A DNA stretch of 64,000 bases from VXNE01 sp965208745 (GTDB lineage Bacteria; Pseudomonadota; Gammaproteobacteria; Pseudomonadales; Azotimanducaceae): positions 2,790,001 through 2,854,000 of the forward strand of contig CBDBPN010000004.1 in assembly GCA_965208745.1 (NCBI GenBank), in the 5' to 3' direction. The notes beneath the pieces were generated by a model, which searched no databases, was not told the DNA's origin, and saw only the letters and a program-made list of their open reading frames with translations. Shown here one piece after another: positions 15,205 to 25,201 of the stretch (position 1 is the first letter of the stretch; each line of letters opens with the position of its first letter). Made by a program: the position numbers and the translations under genes.

Positions 15205-16566
15205 TCACGCCCGCATCATGTTGTTCAAGCGCTTGCAGTTATAAGCCAGCGTCACCAAGGCCCACTCGCCCTCCACCTTGTCCAGGCCCCTGAGCAGGAA
15301 GCGCCGGAAGCCCATCGCCTCCTTCACGATCCCGAACACCGGCTCCACCGTGTGCTTGCGCAAGCCGTACAGCGCACGCCCCGACTCGGTGTCGAGCTTC
15401 TCCCTCATCGCCTTCATCCAATCGGCCTTCGGCTCCGGCGGCGCCGCCGGCGGTTCCTCCGGCGGCGGCCGGAAATCGTGCGCCCGGCGCCGGTCCTCGC
15501 CGCACACCGCCACCAGCACCTCCTGACCGCGGCCCTCCAACTCGGACACCTCCGAGCCCGTCGCGTAGCCGTTGTCCGCCAACACCCGTTCCGGCGCCCC
15601 CAGCGCCGCCGGCATCGCGTCCACGTCCGCCACCAACTCGTTGCGGTCGTTCGCGCACGTGCTCACCCGCGAACCCAGCACCAGCTGGCTGCCGTCCGCG
15701 TCCACCGCCGCCTGCGCGTTGTACGCCTGCCGATACTCGGCACGCCGGTTCTTGCGCATCAGCCCGCTGTCCGCGTCCGTCAGGTTGATCTGCTCCTCCG
15801 CCTTCGGCTCCTCGCGCGGCGGCTTCGGCTCGCCGCCCTTGCGCGACCCCGCGCGCCGTTCCCGCGCCGCCACCTTGCGCTCGTACTCGGCGCGCTCGCG
15901 CGCCGCCCGCGCCCGCGCACGGCGCTGCAGTTCCGCGCTCGCCCGGTCCAGCTTCGCCTTCAGCTTCTCGTGCCGCGACAACTCCTCCGGCAGTCGTTGC
16001 GGATCCGCCATGTCCTCCGCGTCCGCCGCCTCGGCACGCCCGAGCAACTCCTCGATCTCCACCCGCAACTGCTCCCGCAGCGCCTCCACCCGGTCATGCC
16101 GGATGCTGTTGCGCTTGCTCGCGTTGGCGTCGATCTTCGTCCCGTCCACGCTCACCGTGCCCACCCGCAGCAGGCGCAACTCCTTCGCCAGCAGCAGCAC
16201 CTCCAGAAACGCCTCCGACACCGCCGCGAAGTTCTCCCGACGGAACTTGCAGATCGTGTCGTGGTCCGGATGCGTGTTCCCCGTCACGTAGCGCACGCCA
16301 AGGTCACGGTGCGTCGCCCGCTCGATCCGCCGCGAACCGAAAACGCCGTTCGCATAGCAGTGGATCAGCAGCGCCAGCATCATCCGCGGGTGGTACTGCG
16401 CCGAGCCCGTGCCACGCTCGTTCACCCGGAACGCCGCCAACGGCACCCGTTCCACCGCCTCCAGCACGAAATGCGCCAGATCGTCCTCCGGCACCCAATC
16501 GCGAAGATCCGGCGGCAGCAAGTACGGCTGCGACTGGTCCGCGTTGACAAATCTCGGCATCCGCAC
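15205..16566 (-). CDS. IS1182-family transposase (DDE type)
   Basis: 453 residues. The N-terminal DUF772-type domain is recognisable from PRFVNADQSQPYLLPPDLRDWVPEDDLAHFV and MMLALLIHCYANGVFGSRRIE. The catalytic DDE core follows: VSVDGTKIDANAS holds the first aspartate, ERVLADNGYATGSEV the second, and KHTVEPVFGIVKEAMGFRRFLLRGL the glutamate. A charged coiled-coil-like insert with many RAR/RER repeats lies between (about 150-260). It catalyses cut-and-paste or copy-based transposition of the surrounding element. Full length and uninterrupted, it has the same high GC as the chromosome, suggesting that the element is at home in this genome or a similar one. Confidence 0.93.
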   Translation of the reverse strand: MRMPRFVNADQSQPYLLPPDLRDWVPEDDLAHFVLEAVERVPLAAFRVNERGTGSAQYHPRMMLALLIHCYANGVFGSRRIERATHRDLGVRYVTGNTHPDHDTICKFRRENFAAVSEAFLEVLLLAKELRLLRVGTVSVDGTKIDANASKRNSIRHDRVEALREQLRVEIEELLGRAEAADAEDMADPQRLPEELSRHEKLKAKLDRASAELQRRARARAARERAEYERKVAARERRAGSRKGGEPKPPREEPKAEEQINLTDADSGLMRKNRRAEYRQAYNAQAAVDADGSQLVLGSRVSTCANDRNELVADVDAMPAALGAPERVLADNGYATGSEVSELEGRGQEVLVAVCGEDRRRAHDFRPPPEEPPAAPPEPKADWMKAMREKLDTESGRALYGLRKHTVEPVFGIVKEAMGFRRFLLRGLDKVEGEWALVTLAYNCKRLNNMMRA

Positions 16567-16612
16567 GGCACCCCGTCAGTTGGCCGACCGCATTATAAAT
16601 TCCACGCCGCCT

Positions 16613-16632
16613 AAGTCCGACAGGCTGCTAGC
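16613..16632 (-). repeat. Right terminal inverted repeat of the IS1182-type element
   Basis: Exact reverse complement of 15006-15025, lying 47 bases upstream of the transposase start. The palindrome CTAG at 16628-16631 mirrors the one at the left end. Confidence 0.9.
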
Positions 16633-16818
16633 GCCGCCAGACTCCTCGCTGGCGCTCGGTGGCTGGCCCCAGCCCTCACCTGTCTACGGACTGTTGCCGC
16701 AGAAGGTCGCGACCGTTCCGTTCCGCGGCGCAAGTCCGTAGAGTATCCGAGGACAGGGACGGCGCATACGGGCTCCGCGTTACGGGGGCCGCGCGTCGGC
16801 GCCGTCCGTCCGAGGTGA

Positions 16819-17898
16819 GTGAAGGTGAGGTCGCCAACGAGACGCGAAACGGGCCGCCGGACTCGCGAAACGCCTTTCGGCGAGCGGGCGCGGCTGCTCT
16901 TGAAGATGCTGGTGGAGCAGTACCTGCGCGACGGCGTGCCGGTCGCATCGAAGCTGCTGGCCGCGAACGTGGACGTCAGTTCCGCCACGGTGCGCAACAT
17001 CATGTCGGACCTCGAGGCGCAGGGACTGGTCACGGCCCCGCACACGTCCGCCGGGAAAATCCCCACCAACCAGGGGCTGCGCTTCTTCGTGGACAGCCTC
17101 ATTTCCGTCGAGCCCCTGGACGCGGGCAGCGTGCGGCGGCTGCGCTCCGAACTGAATCCGGACCGCTCGCCGAACGAGCTGGTCGCCGATGCCTCGCGCC
17201 TGCTGTCGCACGTGACGCAGCTCGCCGGGTTGGTCACGCTGCCGAAGCCGGAGCAGGTGGCCCTGCGGCAGGTGGAGTTCCTGCCGCTGTCCGGCACGCG
17301 GGTGCTCGCCATCCTGGTGGTCAACGAACGTGAAGTGCAGAACCGAGTCGTGCACACCGACCGGGAGTACTCCGACGCCGAGCTGCATCGGGCCGCCAAC
17401 TTCATCAACGAGCGTTTCGGGGGGCGGACCCTGTTCGAGATCCGGAACGAACTGCTCGACGAGATGCGCGCCGACAAGGAGCGCCTGAACGAGCTGATGG
17501 AGACGGCCATCGACGTGGCCTCGAAGGCGTTTGCGGACGATGGGCGGGCGCCGGCGGGCTACGTGGTCAGCGGGGAGTCCAACCTGGCGGACTCGTTCCC
17601 GGGGGCGGCGGCGCTCCGGGATCTGTTCGACGCCTTCGAACGCAAGGAGGCGATCGTGCACCTGCTCGACCGGTGCCTCGAGACCGACGGCATCCAGCTC
17701 TTCATCGGCGACGAGTCGGGCTACCAAGTGTTCGACGACTGTACCGTGGTCACCACCCGGTACGAAGTGGACAGCGAGGTCGCCGGCGTGCTCGGGGTCA
17801 TCGGTCCGACGCGCATGGCTTACGACAAGGTCATTCCCATCGTGGACGTCACGGCGCGGGTCCTCGGCGCCGCGATGACGGGCAGGCCGCTCGAGTAG
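16819..17898 (+). CDS. hrcA: Heat-inducible transcription repressor HrcA
   Basis: 359 residues. HrcA represses heat-shock genes by binding CIRCE operators and needs GroE to stay active. The N-terminal winged helix is seen in RARLLLKMLVEQYLRDGVPVASKLL and SATVRNIMSDLEAQGLV, followed by the signature PHTSAGKIPTNQGLRFFVDSL. The C-terminal GAF-like part includes ERFGGRTLFEIRNEL and ends with GPTRMAYDKVIPIVDVTARVLG. The start is GTG at 16819, with GTG 16825 as an alternative. The gene is the first of the hrcA-grpE-dnaK-dnaJ cluster, and the IS ends about 190 bases upstream. I find no CIRCE inverted repeat upstream of hrcA, grpE or dnaK, so its targets are probably elsewhere (for example groESL). 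Confidence 0.96.
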   Translation: MKVRSPTRRETGRRTRETPFGERARLLLKMLVEQYLRDGVPVASKLLAANVDVSSATVRNIMSDLEAQGLVTAPHTSAGKIPTNQGLRFFVDSLISVEPLDAGSVRRLRSELNPDRSPNELVADASRLLSHVTQLAGLVTLPKPEQVALRQVEFLPLSGTRVLAILVVNEREVQNRVVHTDREYSDAELHRAANFINERFGGRTLFEIRNELLDEMRADKERLNELMETAIDVASKAFADDGRAPAGYVVSGESNLADSFPGAAALRDLFDAFERKEAIVHLLDRCLETDGIQLFIGDESGYQVFDDCTVVTTRYEVDSEVAGVLGVIGPTRMAYDKVIPIVDVTARVLGAAMTGRPLE

Positions 17899-17936
17899 GC
17901 CTGTCGGCGCCTGCCCCGCTTCGCCGGGCGCCGGGG

Positions 17937-17964
17937 TTGAATTCCCGGGTGCGGTGCCCATATT
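17937..17964 (+). promoter_or_regulatory. Sigma-32 (RpoH)-like heat-shock promoter of grpE
   Basis: TTGAA at 17937-17941 and CCCATATT at 17957-17964 are separated by 15 bases. This fits the heat-shock consensus CTTGAA / CCCCATnT. It lies 38 bases upstream of the grpE GTG. Confidence 0.65.
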
Positions 17965-18002
17965 GCGCGTGACGCGTTCCGGAGCGAGGCCGAGCAGCCG
18001 CC

Positions 18003-18665
18003 GTGGCCGACGACAGCACCCGAGAAGACCCGAACAGCGCATCCGAGCACGATTCCCCGAGGGCGCCCGCTGCCGAGGCGCAGCCCACCGGCGAAGGGGG
18101 CATCGACGACGGGGGGCTGTCTGTGCCGGAGGACGGCGAGGAGACCCCGCGTGAGTCGCTCGCCACCCTGCAGGCGGAACTCGATGCCGCGAAGGACCAG
18201 GCGCTGCGCGCCCAGGCCGAGGCGGAGAACACCCGCCGCCGCGCGAGCCGCGAGACCGAGAACGCGCGCAAGTTCGCGCTCGAGCGCTTCGTCTCCGCCC
18301 TGCTGCCGGCCATCGACAGCTTCGAGCGGGCCGTCGAGGCGGCGGCCGCCGCCGACGCCGGGCCGTCGGTGGTCGAGGGGATCGAGTTGTCCCTCAAGCT
18401 GCTGCTCGGGGCGCTGGAGGGCGCCGGCGTGCGCGTCGTCGACCCTGTCGGCGAACCGTTCGATCCGGCCTTCCACGAGGCCATGAGCATGGTGCCGGAG
18501 CCGGACATGGAGCCGGGCTCCGTGGCCCGCGTCATCCAGAAGGGGTACGTGCTGAACGAGCGCCTGGTGCGGGCGGCGATGGTGATGGTGGTGCAGGCCT
18601 TGCCCGGGGAGGCCGCGGACGCCAAGTCCCCGCCGGAGCCGGAGCAAGGCTCGGCGGAGGGTTGA
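18003..18665 (+). CDS. grpE: Nucleotide exchange factor GrpE
   Basis: 220 residues from GTG 18003. GrpE releases ADP from DnaK and so resets the chaperone cycle in the cytoplasm. An acidic, low-complexity N-terminus of about 50 residues precedes the long coiled coil (LATLQAELDAAKDQALRAQAEAENTRRRASRETENARKF in pieces), the four-helix part FVSALLPAIDSFERAVE, and the C-terminal beta domain with the family motif EAMSMVPEPDMEPGSVARVIQKGYVLNERLVRAAMV. It sits between hrcA and dnaK as usual. A sigma-32-like promoter precedes it. Confidence 0.96.
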   Translation: MADDSTREDPNSASEHDSPRAPAAEAQPTGEGGIDDGGLSVPEDGEETPRESLATLQAELDAAKDQALRAQAEAENTRRRASRETENARKFALERFVSALLPAIDSFERAVEAAAAADAGPSVVEGIELSLKLLLGALEGAGVRVVDPVGEPFDPAFHEAMSMVPEPDMEPGSVARVIQKGYVLNERLVRAAMVMVVQALPGEAADAKSPPEPEQGSAEG

Positions 18666-18689
18666 AACGGGCCGCCGCGGGCCAATATT
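18662..18689 (+). promoter_or_regulatory. Second sigma-32-like promoter, upstream of dnaK
   Basis: TTGAAA at 18662-18667 overlaps the grpE stop codon, and CCAATATT at 18682-18689 follows after 14 bases. The shape repeats that of the grpE promoter. The dnaK ATG is 53 bases downstream, so dnaK-dnaJ can probably be induced separately. Confidence 0.55.
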
Positions 18690-18742
18690 GACGGGTATGG
18701 AGAACGGTGGCCGCAACGTCGGCCCCTCGGAGACGGTTTGAC

Positions 18743-20683
<1,941 letters not shown>

Positions 20684-20762
20684 CTCCTCGTTCTGGCGGC
20701 TGCCAACCGGAGGGCGTAACCTTCGCGGCAGCCGGGCGCTATAGGGGGTCCGGCCGGGGATC

Positions 20763-21887
20763 ATGGCCAAACGCGACTACTACGAGGTGCTCGGCCTCGA
20801 GAAGAACGCTTCTTCCGACGACGTGAAGAAGGCGTACCGGCGCTTGGCCATGAAACACCACCCGGACCGCAATCCCGGGAGCACGGAGTCCGAGGAGAAG
20901 TTCAAGGAGGCGTCCGAGGCCTACGAGGTCCTGAGCGACGACGAGAAGCGCGTCGCCTATGACCGCTTCGGCCATGCCGGCGTCGAGGGCGCCGGCATGG
21001 GCGGCTTCAACGGCGGCACGTTCAGCGACATCTTCAGCGACGTCTTCGGGGACCTCGGCGACATCTTCGGCGGCGGTCGCCGCGGTCCGCGGCGTGGCGC
21101 GGACCTGCGCTACAACCTGAGCCTCGACCTCGAACAGGCCGTACGGGGCGACACGGTGGAGATTCGTCCCGCGGTGCTCGGGACCTGCGACGAGTGCGAC
21201 GGTTCGGGCGCGCGTCCGGGTACGACTCCCTCCACCTGTCCCGAATGCGGCGGCGCCGGCCAGGTCCGGGTGTCCCAGGGCTTCTTCTCGCTGCGGCAGA
21301 CCTGTCCCCGCTGTCGGGGCGCGGGGCAGATCATCGCCGACCCGTGCCGCGCCTGCCGCGGAGCCGGCCGCGTGGAGCGGCGCAGGACGCTGTCGGTGAA
21401 GGTGCCGGCGGGCGTCGACGACGGCGACCGCATCCGCCTGACGGGGGAAGGGGAAGCCGGACCGGGCGGAGCCCCGCCCGGCGACCTGTACGTCGAGATG
21501 TCGATTCGCGAGCACCCGATCTTCCAGCGCGACGGCATGAACCTGTTCTGTGAAGTGCCGATCTCCTTCGTGCAGGCGGCGCTTGGCGGCGACCTCGAGG
21601 TCCCCACGCTCGACGGACGGGTGAAGCTGACCGTGCCGGCGGGAACGCAGACCAACCGGCTTTTCCGCCTCCGCGGCAAGGGAGCGTCCTCCGTGCGCCG
21701 GTCCGGCAAGGGGGACCTGCTCTGTCGCGTCGTGGTCGAGACGCCAGTGCGGCTGACGGACCGCCAGAAGGAACTCCTCGAGGAGTTCGGCGCCACGCTC
21801 GAACGGGGCGAGGACGGCGATCACCAGCCCAAGGGGACGTCCTGGTTCGAGTCGGTCAAGCACTTCGTTGACCGTCTTGCCGGCTGA
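20763..21887 (+). CDS. dnaJ: Chaperone protein DnaJ (Hsp40)
   Basis: 374 residues. The J domain (1-70) has YYEVLGLEKNASSDDVKKAYRRLA (in parts) and the essential HPD in KHHPDRNPG. A Gly/Phe-rich linker GMGGFNGGTFSDIFSDVFG follows. Four CxxCxGxG zinc motifs are all intact: CDECDGSG, CPECGGAG, CPRCRGAG and CRACRGAG. The C-terminal substrate-binding domains end near DRLAG. DnaJ delivers substrates to DnaK and stimulates its ATPase. It lies 79 bases after dnaK and 6 bases before dapB, so dapB may be cotranscribed. Confidence 0.98.
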   Translation: MAKRDYYEVLGLEKNASSDDVKKAYRRLAMKHHPDRNPGSTESEEKFKEASEAYEVLSDDEKRVAYDRFGHAGVEGAGMGGFNGGTFSDIFSDVFGDLGDIFGGGRRGPRRGADLRYNLSLDLEQAVRGDTVEIRPAVLGTCDECDGSGARPGTTPSTCPECGGAGQVRVSQGFFSLRQTCPRCRGAGQIIADPCRACRGAGRVERRRTLSVKVPAGVDDGDRIRLTGEGEAGPGGAPPGDLYVEMSIREHPIFQRDGMNLFCEVPISFVQAALGGDLEVPTLDGRVKLTVPAGTQTNRLFRLRGKGASSVRRSGKGDLLCRVVVETPVRLTDRQKELLEEFGATLERGEDGDHQPKGTSWFESVKHFVDRLAG

Positions 21888-21893
21888 ACGGCG

Positions 21894-22682
21894 ATGACTC
21901 GCGTCGCGGTCAACGGGGCGGCCGGCCGCATGGGCAGGACGCTGATCGAGGCGGTCGGCGCATCCGACGACCTGTCGCTGACCGCGGCGTTCGAGCATCC
22001 TGATTCGGACGCCCTGGGTACGGAGGTCAATGGCGTCCGCATCGGACCCGGCGTCGCCGCCGGCGTCGCCGACTTCGACGTGCTGATCGACTTCACCGAG
22101 CCGGGCGCCACCCTCGACGCGCTGGAGCCCTGCGCGGCCCGGGGCAGGGGGTTGGTTATTGGCACGACGGGTTTCGACGCGGCGGGTATCGACCGCATCC
22201 GGGCCGCGGCCGGCCGCGTACCCATCCTCATGGCTCCGAACATGAGCGTTGGCGTCAACGTGACCTTCCGGCTCATCGAGATGGCCGCGCGGGCGCTCGG
22301 CGACGAGGTGGACGTGGAGGTTTACGAAGCGCACCACCGGCACAAGATCGACGCGCCTTCGGGTACGGCCGTGCGGATCGGCGAGATCCTGGCCGACACG
22401 CTCGGGCGGGATCTCTCGACGGACGCGGTCTACGGACGTGTCGGCATCACCGGGGCCCGGGACACTCGCACCATCGGTTTCCACTCCGCGCGCGGCGGAG
22501 ACATCGTGGGCGAACACACGGTCGTTTTCGCCGGCGCGGGGGAGCGGATCGAGATCACGCACCGCGCCCAGAGCCGCATGAACTTCGCGATGGGGGCGCT
22601 CCGGGCGGTGCGGTTCGTCGCGGGGCGCGAGCGCGGGCTGTACGGGATGGCGGACGTGCTGGGCGAGGACACGACCGGATAG
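21894..22682 (+). CDS. dapB: 4-hydroxy-tetrahydrodipicolinate reductase
   Basis: 262 residues. DapB reduces the dihydrodipicolinate intermediate with NAD(P)H on the route to diaminopimelate and lysine. The N-terminal Rossmann loop is VNGAAGRMGRTLIEAV; the DVLIDFTEP and GTTGFD segments and the substrate-binding VEVYEAHHRHKIDAPSGTA, with its catalytic histidine and lysine, are all present. The C-terminus HRAQSRMNFAMGALRAVRFV is typical. In many gammaproteobacteria carA follows directly; here roughly 19.8 kb of other DNA intervenes, starting right after this stop. Confidence 0.97.
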   Translation: MTRVAVNGAAGRMGRTLIEAVGASDDLSLTAAFEHPDSDALGTEVNGVRIGPGVAAGVADFDVLIDFTEPGATLDALEPCAARGRGLVIGTTGFDAAGIDRIRAAAGRVPILMAPNMSVGVNVTFRLIEMAARALGDEVDVEVYEAHHRHKIDAPSGTAVRIGEILADTLGRDLSTDAVYGRVGITGARDTRTIGFHSARGGDIVGEHTVVFAGAGERIEITHRAQSRMNFAMGALRAVRFVAGRERGLYGMADVLGEDTTG

Positions 22683-22734
22683 ACGGTCACGGCGCCGCGG
22701 CCAGGCTTGTTCGCGTCCCGGATGATGGATTGCC

Positions 22735-23322
22735 GTGGTTGACCGCCTGTATTCCGAGCCCGTCCTGGCCGAGTTGTACGACGCGTTCAACGCCGGGACG
22801 CAGGATCTCGAGTTCCATCTTCCGTTCGTTCTGTCAGGCCGAAGCGTCCTGGACGTGGGCTGCGGGACGACCTGGTCGTCATGTGCGGTGATGCGTTCCA
22901 GGTGTTCGTCGAAGACGACGAATTGAGGACATCCCTGCGGGCGATGCGGACAGCGCTCAAGGACGGCGGTCGGTTCGCGTTCGAGACACGCAATCCGCCG
23001 GGTCGCGCGTGGGAGGGTGAACTTCGGATCACGTGCGGACCTTCGTCCATGGCGCCAGCGTGGTGTGTATGGCCCACCGGGTCGAGACGCGGGTTGCCGG
23101 AGACGTTGTCTCGTTCACGACCACGTTCACAAGCTCCGACTGGGTCCGGCCGGAAAGCCAGCCGAAGCACGCTGAGGTTCCCGGGTCAGGGCTCGCTGAC
23201 CGCTTTCCTTCGCGACGCTGGCCTGGCGGTCGAGGAACAGTACGGGGACTGGGGCCGGACTCCGTTTGACGGACGCGAGCCCCGAAATCATCACCGTCGC
23301 CCGGCGGAGGGACAGCCGGTAG
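22735..23322 (+). pseudogene. Decayed class I SAM-dependent methyltransferase
   Basis: The gene begins in one frame with VDRLYSEPVLAELYDAFNAGTQDLEF and motif I VLDVGCGT, and then jumps frame at about 22865. The second frame carries LVVMCGDAFQVFVEDDELRTSLRAM and DGGRFAFETRNPPGRAWEG. A third stretch (from about 23033) reads HGASVVCMAHRVETRVAGDVVSF; the frame changes again to STLRFPG..LTAFLRDAGLAVEEQYGDW, and the last bit TDASPEIITVARRRDSR ends at the TAG 23320-23322 in yet another frame. An internal deletion after motif I, roughly 60 residues by family comparison, plus at least three frameshifts show a dead gene. It is the first item of the accessory block downstream of dapB. Confidence 0.8.
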
Positions 23323-23352
23323 AGGCGCCGGCGGACGGTACCGGCCCGGCGC

Positions 23353-24201
23353 CTACGCTGCTTCCTGCCGAACCTGAGTGCGCAGCATCAGCCGCCGGCA
23401 GTTCGGGTCGAACGCCGCGCGCCGGTGCATGACGGTGCGGTTGTCCCAGATGACGAGATCCCCCACGCGCCACTGCTGCGTCCAGGTGTCGCCGGGGAGC
23501 GCGACGTGGCGCCAGATCTCGTCCAGGAGCGCCTCGCTTTCCTCGAGCGGCAATCCGTCGACGTACGCGTCCTGGCGCCGTCCGAGGTACAGGGCGTCAC
23601 GACCGGTCTCGGGGTGGCGAAGCACCATCGGGTGATACGCGCCAGGCGCGTCGCGCGGGTCGTCGACGTCGTGGTGCCCGCGCCGCAGCTTGCCGATGCT
23701 GTCGTGGGCGGCGTCGTGCTTGACTCGGACCCGCCGCGCACGTTCGGCCAGGTCTCCCGGCAACGCCCCGAGCGCCCCGATCATGCTGCAGTAGTGGGTG
23801 TCGCCTTCGGCCGGAGGCACCTCGACGGCGTACAGGATGCTCGCGGTGGGTGGCCGCTCGATGTAGGACATGTCCGTGTGCCACTTCGCCTCGGCGGCGC
23901 CGAGCCCGCCGATGGGGCGACCGTTCTCGACGATGTTGGAGATCACGGTGACGTAGGGGTGCGGGATCCTGGCAAGTTCCTCCGGCGTGATCTTCCCGTA
24001 GGGAGCGTACTCCAGCGGGCCGAACCGCTGGCTGAACGCCTGCAGCGTTTCCCGGTCCAGGCGCTGGTCCCGGAAGCGCAGCACCGCGCGGTCCAGCCAG
24101 GCGGTGTGGATCTCGGCGAACCCGGCGTCGTCCAGTGCGCCGATCTCGACGTCCAGCACGTCTGCTCCGAAGGAGGCGCCCTCGAACGGGAGGATCTGCA
24201 T
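23353..24201 (-). CDS. TauD/TfdA-family Fe(II)/2-oxoglutarate dioxygenase
   Basis: 282 residues from the ATG at 24201 (MQILPFEGASFGADVLDVEI). Family features are the HxD iron ligand pair in KWHTDMSYIERPPTASILYA, the distal histidine in VIWDNRTVMHRRAAFD, and the arginine that holds 2-oxoglutarate in the segment LMLRTQV. Members hydroxylate sulfonates, aryloxyalkanoates, sulfate esters and many small metabolites. The substrate is not predictable; no sulfonate transporter is adjacent. The gene starts 3 bases after the end of the membrane-protein gene upstream, so those two form a unit. Its codon usage resembles the chromosome. Confidence 0.9.
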   Translation of the reverse strand: MQILPFEGASFGADVLDVEIGALDDAGFAEIHTAWLDRAVLRFRDQRLDRETLQAFSQRFGPLEYAPYGKITPEELARIPHPYVTVISNIVENGRPIGGLGAAEAKWHTDMSYIERPPTASILYAVEVPPAEGDTHYCSMIGALGALPGDLAERARRVRVKHDAAHDSIGKLRRGHHDVDDPRDAPGAYHPMVLRHPETGRDALYLGRRQDAYVDGLPLEESEALLDEIWRHVALPGDTWTQQWRVGDLVIWDNRTVMHRRAAFDPNCRRLMLRTQVRQEAA

Positions 24202-24203
24202 GG

Positions 24204-24656
24204 TCAGGCCTCGCGGAAACGCTGACGGGCGCGCCACAGGGCGACGGTCGGCACCGCGAAAAGGGCCGCGGCGGCCAGGCCCGTCCACGCACTGCCCATG
24301 TCGTTCAGCAACGGGAACAGCCCCATGGCAATCACCACCTGGGCGAGGTACACGGCGGCCCACGGCCACATCCAGGGACTCATTTTCCAGAAGCCGTATG
24401 CGCCTGCGGCATAGATGGCCCAGTGCAGCGGTCCCGTCGCCTTGGCCGCCCAGCCCGTCAGCATGAAGCCAAACCAGACCTCCTGATCCTCCGCGACGGG
24501 CTTGATGAAGAGGTCGTAGGGCATGTAGACGAAGGTCATGTAGAGGCAGAAGTACCAGGTGAGGTTCATCCACCAGGGTCGGCGGCGCCAGCTCCGCGCG
24601 ACGGCGGCCCGCGTGCCGCCGGTTGACGGTCGTTCGCCGGTGTTGGCTGATTCCAC
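24204..24656 (-). CDS. Small membrane protein of unknown function, coupled to the TauD-type gene
   Basis: About 150 residues from a GTG at 24656 (VESANTGERPSTGG). After a 30-residue soluble N-terminus come four hydrophobic segments: MNLTWYFCLYMTFVYMPYDLF, the GWAAKATGPLHWAIYAAGAYGF region, WPWAAVYLAQVVIAMGLFPLL, and WTGLAAAALFAVPTVALW. It ends in the basic tail RARQRFREA. The fold suggests a four-helix integral inner-membrane protein. I do not recognise the family. It sits just before the dioxygenase gene with a gap of only 2-3 bases, suggesting a shared role, perhaps handling the substrate, but that is inference. Confidence 0.7.
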   Translation of the reverse strand: MESANTGERPSTGGTRAAVARSWRRRPWWMNLTWYFCLYMTFVYMPYDLFIKPVAEDQEVWFGFMLTGWAAKATGPLHWAIYAAGAYGFWKMSPWMWPWAAVYLAQVVIAMGLFPLLNDMGSAWTGLAAAALFAVPTVALWRARQRFREA

Positions 24657-24780
24657 GGTGTATACCCTCGCAGGATCGTGGCCGCAGTATAGGCAAAGTG
24701 CCCGAATCGGGCGCGGCCCGGTGTCTCTCCGGTCACTCTGATAAGCTCCGGTCGTTTGATCGAATCGGGAGCGGCTAGCG

Positions 24781-25101
24781 ATGGGCAAGTACCTGTTCAA
24801 GGCGAACTACACCCAGCAAGGGTCCGGCGGGCTCGTGAGCGAGGGCGGCGTGCGGCGCCGGGAAGCCCTGACCCAGACCATCGAGGGGATGGGCGGGAGC
24901 ATGGAGGCCTTCTACTACGCGTTCGGGGGTACGGACGCCTACATGATCGTGGACCTGCCGGACGACGCGACGGCGACGGCCATCGCCCTCACGATCGCCC
25001 GCGCCGGCGTGCTCACGATCGAGACGACCGTGCTGATCACGCCCGAGACGGTGGACGAGGCGGTGGCGAAGGAAGTGCCGTACCGCGTGCCCACGTCCTG
25101 A
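24781..25101 (+). CDS. GYD-domain protein
   Basis: 106 residues. The sequence MGKYLFKANYTQQGSGGLVSEGG and EALTQTIEGMGGSMEAFYYAFGGTDAYMIVDLPDD (seen in parts) is that of the GYD domain, named after the Gly-Tyr-Asp motif, here GTDAY. This is a small ferredoxin-like alpha/beta domain of unknown function. It is probably cytoplasmic and oligomeric, like related dimeric alpha/beta-barrel proteins. It is divergent from the membrane-protein/dioxygenase pair. The ATG start follows GGGAGCGG, a good ribosome site, with 7 bases between. Confidence 0.85.
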   Translation: MGKYLFKANYTQQGSGGLVSEGGVRRREALTQTIEGMGGSMEAFYYAFGGTDAYMIVDLPDDATATAIALTIARAGVLTIETTVLITPETVDEAVAKEVPYRVPTS

Positions 25102-25201
25102 GGCGAAGGGCGGAAGCCTGGCCGGCCGGCAGTTTGGGCCGTTCCTCGCGACACGCTCTGCGGCCGTCGACGGATCGGCTCAACGAAGGCGAGGCCCATG
25201 T

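Larger units (their letters stand above)
15006..16632. mobile_element. IS1182-type insertion sequence, complete
   Basis: The element is bounded by perfect 20-bp inverted repeats and holds one transposase gene on the minus strand. The outermost four informative bases, CTAG at 15007-15010 and 16628-16631, are a palindrome. They may be a target duplication (element proper 15011-16627) or part of the repeats. It lies between recN and hrcA. The 180 bases between the left repeat and the transposase stop hold no gene that I can see. Both ends and the reading frame are intact, so it may still be mobile. Confidence 0.88.

Noticed and set aside
16633..16818. CIRCE operator upstream of hrcA
   Set aside because: No TTAGCACTC / GAGTGCTAA pair in this stretch or ahead of grpE and dnaK.
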